Assembly (NCBI GenBank): GCA_033030425.1
Contig: JAUFSD010000023.1
Span: 1,264,908-1,328,907 of the forward strand
Direction: 5' to 3'
DNA from: Verpa conica
Taxonomy: Eukaryota > Ascomycota > Pezizomycetes > Pezizales > Morchellaceae
Length of the DNA stretch: 64,000 bases
Made by a program: the position numbers and the translations under genes. This document shows positions 12,040-22,580 of the stretch, piece by piece. Positions within the stretch are counted from its first letter, which is position 1, and each line of letters begins with the position of its first letter. The notes under the pieces were generated by a model. The model was not told the origin of the DNA. It did no database searches and was given only the letters and a program-made list of their open reading frames with translations.

Positions 12040-13560
12040 TTATAGGTTAATTATAGTAAATGGAGCAAGAAGACCATTTGAGAAATCTAGCACATTTTTT
12101 TGACTCTCTAACAAAGCGTCGTTTTCCGTTGGTGTAAGAACCGGCATATACCCGCGGTTATCTACAGCTTTAGTATCTGCCCCAGACTCCGTGAGTAGAT
12201 CAATAAGCGCCATTCGCCATTCCGGAAAGCCACACCCATCAAACATCAGAAGAATACAGATATCCCCTGGATCTCCTAACATCCTCACGGCGAGGTGGAG
12301 TGCGGTCTCTCCTTGCTTATTTCGCGCATTGACATCCGCCCCATTCTCCAGTAATAACTTCAAAAGCCGCACATCTCCCGGCGGGTGGCTATAGAATGCC
12401 CAACTTTTACTATGGCGGTGGCATGTATTTACGCTAGAAACCAAGTGAAGCGCAGAATTGCCGTTATCGTCGAGGTGGTTGGCATCTGCGCCATTCTCCA
12501 ATAGGAACTGTGTCATTTCTAGATTTCTCGTCTCAATGACCATCTGTAACGGTGTTTGTCCATTATTGGATTGGTGGTTTATGTCCGCGCCATTGTCAAG
12601 AAGTAGTCTGCAAGTTTCCAGTCTATTCTGTATCGCAGCGATCTGAAGTGGTGTCAGACCTTCTGAGTCTGTGGCGTCTAAATCTGCGCCGTTATCGATG
12701 AGCCATTTGACAATACTGGTGGAAGCATAGGATACTGCCAAATGGATAATAGAGCAGGAAGCATCTTTGTAGTCATCCATGTATCTAAGTCTGTTTAAAG
12801 AGTGCTCTGAATCGTTGTCCATAGAGCAATATCCACTGAAGATTGACTCTTGCTCAGTCTCTAGTTTGTAATTCACATCTGCTCCAAGGGATAGGAAAAG
12901 CTGTAGCCAAATCTCGAGGCTAGCCTTAAGAAGATCGCTGTTTCTGAGCACGACGGAGAGTCCTTTATTGAGAGCCGATTTAAAGATATCTTCCCCGAAG
13001 GTCGCTTTTGTGTGAGTTAGGACGGTTTTGACCACTTCCGGTGTGCCGTGTAGGGTGGCCTCTTTAAGTATATGGATGCTGTAGCTCGATTTTGTAGATA
13101 CAGTCTCGAGCACTAATCGAAGGAGTGCGTGGCGCTTTGTCTTGATGGCATAGTATAATGGCTGAGAATATCGAAAAAGCGACTCGTGAGTATCCGGGTA
13201 TGATGATTTGTAGGTAGGTTCCGTGACGAAATTATCCCTAACGTATACATCTACTCCCTGATCCATAACCAGGTCCAGATGCTCATCTTCATCTTTGGGG
13301 ATATTCGGGTACGTCTGTACCCAGACGCCGTTTTCAATGAGGTATTTCGCGAAGGCTCGGTTACCCGTGAGGACTGCCCAGTAGAATGCTGCATTGATAT
13401 TGTAGAGCTCAGACGCAACAGTGTGGAGGAGAGGAGGAATGAGGAGGGAGAAACGTCGCGATGTAAGGATTAGGGAGTAGAGATCTGCAGCGGGGAGATA
13501 ACCGCTAAACATGAGGATCAGCTCATTGGGGATTTCGTCTATTGACTTTTGGTCAGGCAT
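12040..13560 (-). CDS. F-box/ankyrin-repeat protein 1
   Basis: Intronless, 506 residues. The N-terminus (about 7-45: IDEIPNELILMFSGYL, then LYSLILTSRRF) is an F-box of the kind that binds Skp1 in SCF ubiquitin ligases. Weak repeats follow, with canonical ankyrin repeats from about residue 260 to 475. Clear units read DSEGLTPLQIAA...LLLDNGADI, NNGQTPLQMVI...LLENGADA and KQGETALHLAV. Family knowledge suggests substrate recruitment for ubiquitination, with ankyrin repeats choosing the target; the target is unknown. The start is the Met 15 bases before the F-box Ile codon, just after AT-rich leader sequence. A shorter paralogue lies at 41358-42362. Such genes are expanded and fast-evolving in many ascomycetes. 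Confidence 0.9.
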   Translation of the reverse strand: MPDQKSIDEIPNELILMFSGYLPAADLYSLILTSRRFSLLIPPLLHTVASELYNINAAFYWAVLTGNRAFAKYLIENGVWVQTYPNIPKDEDEHLDLVMDQGVDVYVRDNFVTEPTYKSSYPDTHESLFRYSQPLYYAIKTKRHALLRLVLETVSTKSSYSIHILKEATLHGTPEVVKTVLTHTKATFGEDIFKSALNKGLSVVLRNSDLLKASLEIWLQLFLSLGADVNYKLETEQESIFSGYCSMDNDSEHSLNRLRYMDDYKDASCSIIHLAVSYASTSIVKWLIDNGADLDATDSEGLTPLQIAAIQNRLETCRLLLDNGADINHQSNNGQTPLQMVIETRNLEMTQFLLENGADANHLDDNGNSALHLVSSVNTCHRHSKSWAFYSHPPGDVRLLKLLLENGADVNARNKQGETALHLAVRMLGDPGDICILLMFDGCGFPEWRMALIDLLTESGADTKAVDNRGYMPVLTPTENDALLESQKNVLDFSNGLLAPFTIINL

Positions 13561-13818
13561 TTTATTGTAGGGAGCAAGGGACTGATAGGCTGGGAGGGGG
13601 GGATTTTATAGCTATATAGCTAAGTTCACATGTGAGGATCCAGCCGATATCGAGCACACTTACCCATGAATACGCCAAGATATTGAAATATAGGCTATAT
13701 TTTGCCGTTCTCAAGTGTTCAGCCACGTTCTGTAAGGATACACTTGAAGGGCAATACCTTTATTTTCTTATATAAAATACCTAGGAGCTGCTGAGCATAT
13801 CCTTACAGGGCGAGTATA

Positions 13819-14510
13819 CTATCCCTTAGACCGTCAACGGTCCCAAGCGGGACCGGTCGTTGCCACAACCCCCGATTTTCCAGCCTTGAAACCCAACCAC
13901 TAGCTACAGTCACTAGCAAGAAGTCTTCGTGATTGGGGTAATACACACCAAAAGTACCCGATTTTCAGCCTTTTCCACCCAATAACACCACAATTATTCT
14001 TAATTATAAAGCCATGGTAAAATTCTTGAGTATCTAGAGATACTAGTTCTACATTCTCAACCTTATAGAAAATAGTTCTGGGGAGGAATAAAATATTCTG
14101 TGTGGAAAGCCTGTTGCTATGCAAGATTTGCTTGGGACCTAGAGGTATTCTTACAACCACAATATTCTGGACTTCCTAGGGCCCTAGAATAGCAATCAAA
14201 AAACTAGAAAAAAACCGGAAAAAACCTTTAACATACTCTTTATCTTCTCCCAAAATTATCCTAAGAGAAAAGTTCTGTTGTGGCTATGTGATAAAGGCTC
14301 CAAGTTGGTTATTTGTGGTATGTGCTGTATGCGATCACGAAGACTTCTTGCTAGCGACTGTATATAACCCATTGGGTTTATAATGATAATGGTTTAGGTT
14401 ATAGTCTAAATTTTCTAGCATAATTTCTGTAATATCTAGAGGCGTTGTGGTTGGGGTATGTCATTGAAAGACCGGTCTCAAACGGTTGCGTGTGGCAGTT
14501 TAGGGGATAC
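13819..14510. mobile_element. Putative Tc1/mariner-type non-autonomous element (outer unit)
   Basis: The ends form an imperfect inverted repeat. The left end begins CTATCCCTTAGACCGTC and the right end, read in reverse, GTATCCCCTAAACTGCC. Both then reach a shared GACCGGTC. TA dinucleotides flank it at 13817-13818 and 14511-14512, as expected for a Tc1/mariner/Fot1-type target duplication. It is about 690 bp with no transposase. Divergence of the arms makes the exact ends uncertain. Confidence 0.5.
13907..14360. mobile_element. TA-flanked MITE with 27-bp terminal inverted repeats (inner unit)
   Basis: The left arm, CAGTCACTAGCAAGAAGTCT continuing TCGTGAT, is mirrored on the right (14334-14360) with a single mismatch. 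TA flanks both ends (13905-13906, 14361-14362). CAGT ends plus TA duplication are typical of pogo/Fot1/mariner elements. It lies inside the outer element, so it is either a nested insertion or the subterminal repeat of one larger transposon. Confidence 0.75.
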
Positions 14511-14755
14511 TATCAATGTGCTGCCAAGCTGTCCTCCAAGTTGTGGGTTAGGGTTTTGTGTTATTCCTCACTAGTTCAAAGGTAATGGTGTGTTTTTTAA
14601 TGAAAGTATCCAACGAAGATCTATATCTAGTCCCAATTTATCCCAGCCTCTATCCCAATGTTCTACCTTCCTAGTGTGTATCTTTTCCAGTATCCTCCCC
14701 AGTGTCTATCCTTCCTAGCATCTTTCCTAGCCCCAGATAGTACTTACCACAAAAC

Positions 14756-16332
14756 CTACACAAACGTAGCGACTGTGCTCACCGGCTCCGCCGACAAACT
14801 CTGAAACGCCGCCCTCCCCATATCAATCAACTGGGACGGATCATATACCGGATGCAACGGCTCATGAATCCACTTCGAATAGTCCTTTCCGGGGCGCATC
14901 ATGATATCTTGCAAGTCAAACGCAAGCAACATACAATACCTATCAAGGTCGAGATTATTCGGCCCCTCACCCCATGGCTACACACCCCACAGTCAGCAAA
15001 CCGAAGTAATAAGTACTGAAGAAAAAAAGAGGTTAGGTTTGTTTTTCATAGCAGACGTTTTCAATCTCGAGTCCTACTTCGGATAGTGCGAAGAGAACAT
15101 ATGCGGTCAGCATCGTTACAGGGACCGTTGTCCAGCCTAGGGTCCGCCAGAGCTGGCTCGGGAGGACGAGGATGAAGATCCATACGATTCGCGAGATGGC
15201 GATGTTGTAGCCTAGTGGTATGGGCGTGCGGAGGAGTCGCTCACAGGAGGAGATGCACGATGTGAGGGTGTCCATGTATAGTAGGAGGTGGGTGAATACT
15301 TGTGTGTCAATTGGCCGTGTCTGGCGTACATGCTCAAGGTATGCTGAGATGTGCAATGTAATCTGTACAGGATGGTTTGTTGAGTCGGGGCCGGAGATCA
15401 TGTGGTACTGTTGGTTAAGGGTAGTTAGTTACCGGTATACAGAGAAGTTGGATATATATAAAAAGTCATGCCGGAGTTGTGGTTAACGCGAACATGCGGT
15501 AGATGTGACAGTAGTTCCCTGAGCTCGTGAAGCTCGTCCCAGTCTCTCTGGCCTCGGAGATGGTGTTTCAGTGATACTGAGAAGGCATGAAGGAGGTTGA
15601 TGGCTTCCTTTTTGGCGACGAGGTCGGACTTGTGCGTTTCTGGGTGCTCTTTTTGTGTTGGGATGTGTAGCCAGATGGTCCGTGCGATGTTACGGGTTAT
15701 GGCCGAAATCTTATCCCATTCGGTGCGGCCTTCCCACCAGCGGGCGTAGGCTGATTGCATGCGGAAGGAGATGGAGAGTGCAACGATGAATCTGGGGGTG
15801 TTAGTGTCATGGGAAAATTATAGGGGGGGTTGGTTATTTGAATAATAGAGGGGATTATAGCATATATGGGAAAGGCTGGTTTAGTAATTTAAGAACACCA
15901 AGATTATAAAGAAATAGGTGGATGAAAGATAGAAGATTAACAGTATTGAAGGTCTAACAAATGAAATTGAACGGGAAGAGGGAAGACGTGAGAAGCTTAC
16001 CCAAATACAGGGAATAGAATCGGTGTATGGAGAGAGTATTTCTCGTTGACATCAGCGGAAAGGTAGCATATCAAAGCGGCAACACCCCCGGATACAATAA
16101 TCTACCACAACCAATATCAGCAACAATTCACTGGAAGATATGATAAGGCACTGAATCGGAAACATACCTGAGGGAGGTGAATCCCGCCACCATGCATCCG
16201 CAGCGAGTACGGAACCCAGGTGTACTTTTTTTTATTCATCTGCATTCCCCTCCAGTTCGCATCGTGAAACGACCGGCGTGGATGGTGGTGATGGGAACGC
16301 ATCTTTATTTCAAGAGTTTTAAAGCGAACCAC
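14756..16332 (-). CDS. Bestrophin/UPF0187-family membrane channel protein
   Basis: Five exons (16332-16168, 16101-16001, 15791-15488, 15407-15057, 14977-14756) give 1143 nt, 380 residues. Recognisable bestrophin-like segments are SFRMQSAYARWWEGRTEW, IPLGYNIAISRIVWIFIL, then VTMLTAYVLFALSEVG and EIENPWGEGPNNLDLDRYC. These match fungal members of the bestrophin/YneE family, which form multi-pass, probably anion-conducting channels. The IEN-P/W-GxxxNDLxLD-C tail typical of the family is recovered only by splicing at 15056/14978, which supports that intron. The donor of intron 3 (GTTAAC at 15487) was chosen for frame and family fit. The start is the first Met of the open frame; a second Met 10 codons later is possible. 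No functional link to neighbours is evident. Confidence 0.87.
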
Positions 16333-17551
16333 AGGCTGCTATGCCTCGCTTGACGATCGATCCCTGTACCGTATCGTGATGTCAACTAATGTAGCAGGTA
16401 TTGCTTGAATGATAGTTGCATGCAGATATTATTTGTGGAGTCTCGTATGACAGTGTAGGGCTGCATAGGGACGGGACGGGGCAGAGGGGGGTGCTGAGTA
16501 GGTTTTGTACCCGGAGGGGAGAGGAGAGAAGGATCCTCTCACACAAAGGAGTCGTATGTTTTTTGCATTACTCCAACATTTTGGCAGATTCCCACATTTC
16601 AGGAGCGAATTAACAGCGCTGATCCATGATTCTCGGGCCGGCAGCCAGGGGGCGCAGTGAATGATAATCAAATTGATTAAGTGAGGGAATTGTGTGGATA
16701 CAGTCTGTGGATGGATCAGAGGTAGGGTTAGGGGGTGTTGTTTAGATGGCATCATATATGAGCGAGAGAAAGTCCATCTCACTTTGTGATAACTCTGAGA
16801 TGGTGGTTGTCTTTGTCAGCAAGACCAAGACCCTTTGCATGTGACGGCTCTAGGACAAGAGGCTGAAAAGTGTCAGGGTCAAGTTAGTCTGTCTTGGTGT
16901 CTACATAATGTATGTGGTAGTCTGCTGTCTGTCTTGTGTCTAATCCCCAGTCTCCTAATCCCAGTCTCCTAATCCCCCTAGTCTACCGGTACTGCATTCG
17001 CTTCTCGGCAGAACTCCCGTGTCTCTGCCTCCCCCCCCCCCGCTGGTGCTAGATATACTCTACCCCTCCGTCCTTTCCCGTCCTAGAAACTCCACCCAAC
17101 TCAACTCTGGTAACCGAGAAATTGATTGCCACGCGTAGTCAACACCATCTAGAGAGCATCGACATTTGTCCACCTATCCAATCCCTTTCCCCACAACTTT
17201 ATCCTCGCTTGGACTAAACTTCTACAGCTGCATTTTCCCCACCGCCTGCTATCTAGACTAACGCTTCACTCCCTTTCCGTGCGTTTCGGATCTTCTCCAC
17301 TTTATCTCTGTGAATTCCGTAAGTACTGTGGGCTGTCCATTAAATACGAGTCTTGATCCAACATGACTTCTGTGCTGAGTATCCCATCTTGCAAGTTACG
17401 AGTTCCCATTGCATTCAGCTCTAAAGGGTCCACTTCTTTAGCAGTTTTTTGAACTTTACCGCTAGACTTGACTAGGCTCGTCCCCTCCGAATTGGTGAAC
17501 CGCAGAGCCTTCACCTCAACACAACATCCTAGGTCTTCTATAGTGTCTGAG
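16333..17551. other. Divergent promoter region
   Basis: Lies between the minus-strand bestrophin gene and the plus-strand MFS gene, so it should hold both promoters. It contains a run of about ten C at 17033-17042 and a CT-rich tract from about 17170 to 17290. No additional gene is supported; open frames here are short and unrelated to known families. Confidence 0.6.
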
Positions 17552-19424
17552 ATGCCCGGATTCTTTCAGGACATCGTGAAAAACGCGTCTTCCACCCCAC
17601 AAATTCCAGAAGTGAATGAATCATCACCTCTACTACAACACGATGCACCAAAGGTCCCTTACGTGAGTGAAGCAGAGCTCATCTCTGAAGAACTTGGGGT
17701 GGCGAATCAGGATAAATTTCCTACAGCCCAACTCTGTGTCCTCGGTATGTCGAATTGACCTTTCCCCATCACTTTGCGGGGTGCTAACATGATCTCTAGC
17801 ATTTGTCCGAATCATTGAGCCCATAACATTCACTTCCGTGCTCCCCTACATTTACGCTCAAACCGTTTACCTCCTCTCGGGCAGTGGCCCTTCCGGAAAG
17901 GAATCTTCAATTGCCCTCTATTCTGCACTCCTAATCTCCTCGTTTGCGTTCAGTGAAACACTCACCTCTCACTTGTGGGGCCGTCTTTCGGACACTTATG
18001 GACGAAAGCCGGTGATCATTGTCGGCCTCACCGGCAGTGCTGTTTCACTAATTCTCTACGGGTTCTCGACTAATATAGCACTCGCAATGACAGCGAGGAT
18101 TATCGGGGGCCTGCTTAATGGCAATGTTGGAGTCCTGCAGACAGCCGTGATGGAGCTTACCGGTTCGCGCGAGGACTGGAGGGCAAAGGGACAGCTTGTG
18201 TTGCCCTTTGTGTGGTGTTTGGGAAGTATCATTGGGCCGGCTATCGGAGGTGGATTATCCCCAAATGCCCCCTGCAATGAAGAAATGATATGTGGTTCTA
18301 GCCTTCCAGGTGCAGGGTTGTTGGAGAGGCACCCATATGCACTGCCAAACATAATTTGTGCTCTCGTCGCAGTTTTAGGCATTGCTGTAGGGTGGCTGTG
18401 GATGGAGGAGACCAATCAACGGGTTAAGGACTCGAAACAGACGCTCGATAGTGGGCTTCTTGTTGGCGAGTATCTCCTTGGCGGCCCGAGGAGATTTTTG
18501 TCACGGCTCATGAAACGATGTGATTATACCTCTCGCAAACTGGCAGCAAACTCGCAGCCTGAAATTTCTGAGCCCTCAAAGGAAGCCTCCGAGGATGTTC
18601 CAGAATTTTGTGATACTATTAGTTGCTATGAAAATACCGCCCTTACAACAGCAAATCCGTCTTCCTCGACATCGATGTACCGGTCACTCTCTGCAATCGA
18701 CTCCTGCACCTCGCTTCCTTCGCAGATCAAAGATTCCTCAAAGTCAATACATACACCCTCGTTTTACCTTCTCATGACCACCTTCTTCATCTTATATTAC
18801 CACACAACTGCCTTCGAGCACCTCCTCGCCATCTTTCTCCAGTCCCGTCTCCCACCACTCTTTCCTATGCCTGAGGACCAAACACCACTCGGCGAAGGCT
18901 TCGGATTTACAACACGGCTAATGGGACTCCTCTTCCTCATACAGGGGATTTTCCAGATGAGTATCCAGTTCGTCGCATTCCCGTTCTTGAATAAACGTTT
19001 TTCAAAAATGGGGATCTACGTTACTACCCTTGCCATCTACCCACTTTTCTACTTCCTCATCCCACTCTTAGTCCTTCTACCTCCAAATTCAATTGTGTTC
19101 TGGATCTGTCTGTCAATGCTACTTACAGTGAAGATTGTGCTGGAGATTACGAGTTACCCCGCGTTGTTTATGGTGCTTTATGACTTTGCTGCTGACTCCC
19201 CAGATGGTATGGGGTGTGTATATGGTCTTAGCGCAGCAATTGCTGGAGCAGCTAAAGGCGTGGGGCCCGTGGTTACAGGGGCAGTGTGGAAGATGGGTAT
19301 GTCATGGGGTGGTGTAGGGCTGGCATGGTGGGTGCTGAGCATGTTGAGCGTTGTTGGAGTGGGTATTGCAGCACATTTAAGGGTTTCCGGAATGGGGAAA
19401 GGAAAGGGTGTTGCTTTGGGGTAG
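17552..19424 (+). CDS. Major facilitator superfamily transporter (ZIF1/YCR023C-like)
   Basis: Two exons (17552-17744, 17800-19424) joined by a 55-base GT-AG intron encode 605 residues. A soluble N-terminus of about 60 residues contains an acidic/dileucine-like ESSPLLQH. The first membrane helix is split by the intron and begins QLCVLAFVRIIEPITF. The MFS signature between helices 2 and 3 is GRLSDTYGRKP near residue 125. The helix-5 motif is GSIIGPAIGGGLS. A long hydrophilic loop (about 260-360) separates two six-helix halves, and the second half ends in a short basic tail. The body resembles fungal relatives of yeast YCR023C and plant ZIF1-type transporters, usually vacuolar and of uncertain substrate. 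The start is the Met of MPGFFQDIVK; the reading frame is open further 5' but without an ATG. Confidence 0.92.
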
Positions 19425-21144
19425 ATTATCATTTAGTCTTTAGTTTGATGCCTGAAATTAGAGTGCCCCTCCCTCCCCTTATCTATTTTGTATATGATAT
19501 TTCCTGTTTATAACCTGAGTAGTATTTTGAGTCAGAGTAGTTTAGTTCAGATATGCAAGCCTGGATAAAAGTTCATGTACTGTACCTAAAATCGAATTAT
19601 TTCCTAAAAATAATTTCCCGAGCCAAAGTTTTAGCCAGGGGATGTTCCAAGCTTGACAGTGTCTGTTGTTAGGTAAATACTCACAGCTTACTTTTGATGT
19701 TTTATCCTACAAGTTGGGATAAGAAATACTGGGGTTGAATTAGGGTATAGTATGTGCATTAGCTGTAGGTTTGGGCTGTAGGTCGTTGCAGGGTATAGGA
19801 ACAGGGGTTGTCGAGTAGATTAAACGGCATTTAGAGGATATTATTTAGATTATATAATGTATATTAAGACCTTTCTGTAACGTCTATTATTAGTATCAGA
19901 TGTAGAGTAAAGCTATATCATCACAAGGGTATTCATGGCCTCCCCAGAGGGTTCGGGTTGCCTAGCTCATAATTAGCTACTGTTAAGTTTACCACAATAA
20001 TGTAGGGGGTATTACCCATAGCATAGTATAAAATGCTAAAGGTGAAAGCAGGAACTAAGTGGTGGAACTGGGAGTGTTAGAAGGCATTCTTTTAATTAGT
20101 CTTGCTGTATGGGTGTCGGGGGTTACGTTATCATAAGTATAAGAGTTGTCATTCGAGTATACCTTATGGAGGTCAAATTCTTAAAGGTGAGTGGGTTTCT
20201 GTACATTTTGTGACTTTTTTGCTACTAGTGTGGTCCACGAGGCCGAGGCGCCTCGGGCCTCGCCTTGAGGTATCGGCCTCGAGGAGGCGCAAGGCCGGGG
20301 GGCCACGAGGTCGAGGTACCTCGAGGCTTCTCTCTGGGCTCGCCTCGAGGTGGCTCGAGGTAAATAATAATAAATTAAATAAAAGATTACAGACTCTAGT
20401 AGGAGTAAAATAGGTTACCTTGGTCATTCCCACCACAATTCATCACCCACTATTAGTGAGCTTGATTCAAAGGCCATAAAATAGGTAATAGGGTAGTAGG
20501 TAATAGCAGGGAACTACAATAAAATACTCTGTAGTGGAGTATTTAATAGCTCTTAAATTATTACTAAAAATAATTCTATGCCTCAAGGCTCCTCGAGGTA
20601 CCTCGAGGCCAGACTCCTAATACCCAAGGCGAGCCAAAGCCAGAGGCCTACAAAGCCGAGGCACCTCGAGACCACCTCCCCTACCTTGCCTCGAGCGGCC
20701 TCGTGGACCACACTATTTGCTACTGTAAATCATTGGTAGGGCATGGGACAAGTATAGTTGATTATAATGTGGTAAGGTATGCGGTATGGGGATCGAGTGA
20801 GGGCACGTATTCACAGATAAGTCGTACAGGCTAAGTCGTTCTCCGTGTTAATTCTTATATCCTTATCTTCTATATTTACTAAATAGTGTTTATTTGCGGC
20901 TTTGGTTCCTTGTGGGTGAGTGTGTATTTCATATCATCTCGGCGTATTCCTCAAACTAACACCCGCTAATCAGCAATAACTCTATATTAGTAATATAGCC
21001 TCAGGCATACCATTTCTATAAAAAGGCCTTTATCAATAACCTTCTCAACCCCGTTTTTCTTCTTCAGCCCCACCCCAGGCTCTCCGTCTAGATTGCATAC
21101 AATCAAAGTTATTCGTCTCAACTAAATAATATCGCGTTTAAGCT
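19425..21144. other. Intergenic region with MITE
   Basis: Contains the GC-rich palindromic MITE at 20228-20713 and otherwise AT-rich sequence. Frames at 20102-20436 fall within or across the element and are artefacts of its low-complexity GC sequence. Confidence 0.6.
20228..20713. mobile_element. GC-palindromic MITE, copy 1
   Basis: 486 bp, with ends GTGTGGTCCACGAGGC in inverted orientation and TA on both sides (20226-20227, 20714-20715). Inside are repeated CCTCGAGGT-type palindromes and an AT-rich core. Copy 2 at 25925-26307 shares the same ends, the core beginning GGTAAATAATAATAAATTAA, and the CAAGGCGAGCCAAAGCCAGA block. There is no coding capacity. A TA duplication suggests mobilisation by a mariner-like transposase. 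Confidence 0.9.
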
Positions 21145-22580
21145 ATGTCTACCCATAAGGACCTACCATTATATGACCCACCATCCTATGTCCCCGCAGC
21201 ATACCTTGTCACAGGCTCACTTCTAACTGCCCCGCAGCTTGTCTCTCAATTTCAAGGCTTGTTCCCCTCTATATCTCGTACGCTTTAGCTCCATCACTAA
21301 CCTTCACCCTATAGAATTTCGTGATAACCTTAAATATGTCTCGACTGCGCCCGAACTTGTCTTTGAGCGTTTAATTGCCAATGTACGGTATAAGTTCTAG
21401 CTTAAATTCTATAGGTACTGAATGGTATAATTATGTTTAGTTGAATGAGGCATGCAAAGCTGGCCTTGATCTGGAGCGCCAGCAGTATGCTGCCGCCCTT
21501 AAGAAGCTTGAATTATCAAATGACCAACTTAAAAAGGAGATCGCGGAACTGAAAGGGGTAGCACCTAAGGATTCAGGCTCGGAGCAGGCCTTAAAAACCC
21601 TAGGTTCGTCTCCTAGCTATCGCGCCCCAGGTTTCCTAAGTCTTTTCCCGGCGCCTGGTTCCATATCGCTTTATTCATCCCCGAAGGCTTGCTCTGAACC
21701 GGAGGCATCTGACACTGCCGCTAAAGTGAAGCCCCCAAAGAACCCGGCTATCGGAAAGTTTCACACCAATGAACTGCGATCATGGAGGGAGCCGCGTGTG
21801 GAAACCTGGAAGGTAGCCTCATTTGCTACCAAATATTCTGCACCGCCAGGCCTCCCTGTAGGGCTTACGGCAATAGATATCAGTTATCATGATAACCCCC
21901 GCGTCAGTTCCTACGCAAATAATATAAAAGGAGACCGCTGTGATATCCATCTCGACACCTGGGAGACAACAACGCTGTATGGAGCTGGTTGTACATGGTT
22001 GGAAATCGAGGCTAATGATCCGGACTTTCAATTCGGAAGTTATAACATCAGCGAAGACCACCCGTGGTATCGGCCCCAGACCCTTAATTCACGAAAAATA
22101 ACTTTCCAGCATAGATTTTCTTCACCGCCGGCCGTGGTCGTCTTCTTGAGCGCGTTAGATATGAAGCGTGGGAAGCACTGGCGCTTGACATCATTCGCGA
22201 CCGATATTACCGCAACTGGATTCACTATTCATATTGACACTTGGGAAGACTCGGTGCTGTACTCTGGAGTTGCAACGTGGATTGCTTATCCAGCGGATAG
22301 AGAGGGGGTCTATAGTGGCACTTTCAGTACCAAGGATTTCCGCACGTGGCTGAATCCTCAGCTCTACAATAGTAGATATGTGAAGTTTGGCAAAGGTGTT
22401 TTTTCAGCTACACCCCGGGTTTTTTTAGCAATACGCGAGATTGATATCGACCAAGGACGTAACCTGCGGCTCAATATAAAGAGTTCTAATGTCAGCGCTG
22501 CTGGGATGACGTGGCATCTAGATGGTTGGGAGGATACAATTGTATATGGTGCAGCGGGTTCTTATATTGCTCTTAGTTGA
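21145..22580 (+). CDS. H-type lectin protein with coiled coil and three lectin domains
   Basis: Three exons (21145-21277, 21315-21382, 21441-22580) encode 446 residues. Introns are 37 and 58 bases, and their junctions were chosen because they keep frame. The N-terminus (MSTHKDLPLYDPPSYVPA) is Pro-rich and lacks a signal peptide. A coiled coil follows (about 68-105; LERQQYAAALKKLELSND, KKEIAELK), then a Ser/Pro linker. Three H-type lectin (Pfam H_lectin) units follow. Each has a W or F entry strand, PP or TP, a central L/I-x-DI/DM, then FxIHxDTWEDTxLY-like sequence and a closing W or Y strand. Visible examples are CDIHLDTWETTTLYGAG, TIHIDTWEDSVLYSG and TWHLDGWEDTIVYGAAG. H-type lectins bind GalNAc and related sugars and oligomerise. 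A cytosolic defence or recognition role is plausible. A paralogue lies at 54389-55889. Confidence 0.9.

Larger units (their letters stand above)
13561..14755. other. Intergenic region occupied by a nested TA-flanked element
   Basis: Most of this stretch is the inverted-repeat element at 13819-14510. The flanks are AT-rich. The 86-codon minus-strand frame at 13900-14160 lies inside the element, starts in its terminal repeat and matches no transposase I know. Confidence 0.6.

Noticed and set aside
13900..14160. 86-codon frame inside the nested element as a transposase
   Set aside because: It starts in the inverted repeat, is far too short for a transposase and lacks DDE/D or HTH features.
20102..20436. 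Two overlapping frames of about 90-100 codons with Arg/Pro/Gly-rich content
   Set aside because: They run through the GC-palindromic MITE and reflect its repeated CCTCGAGG motifs.
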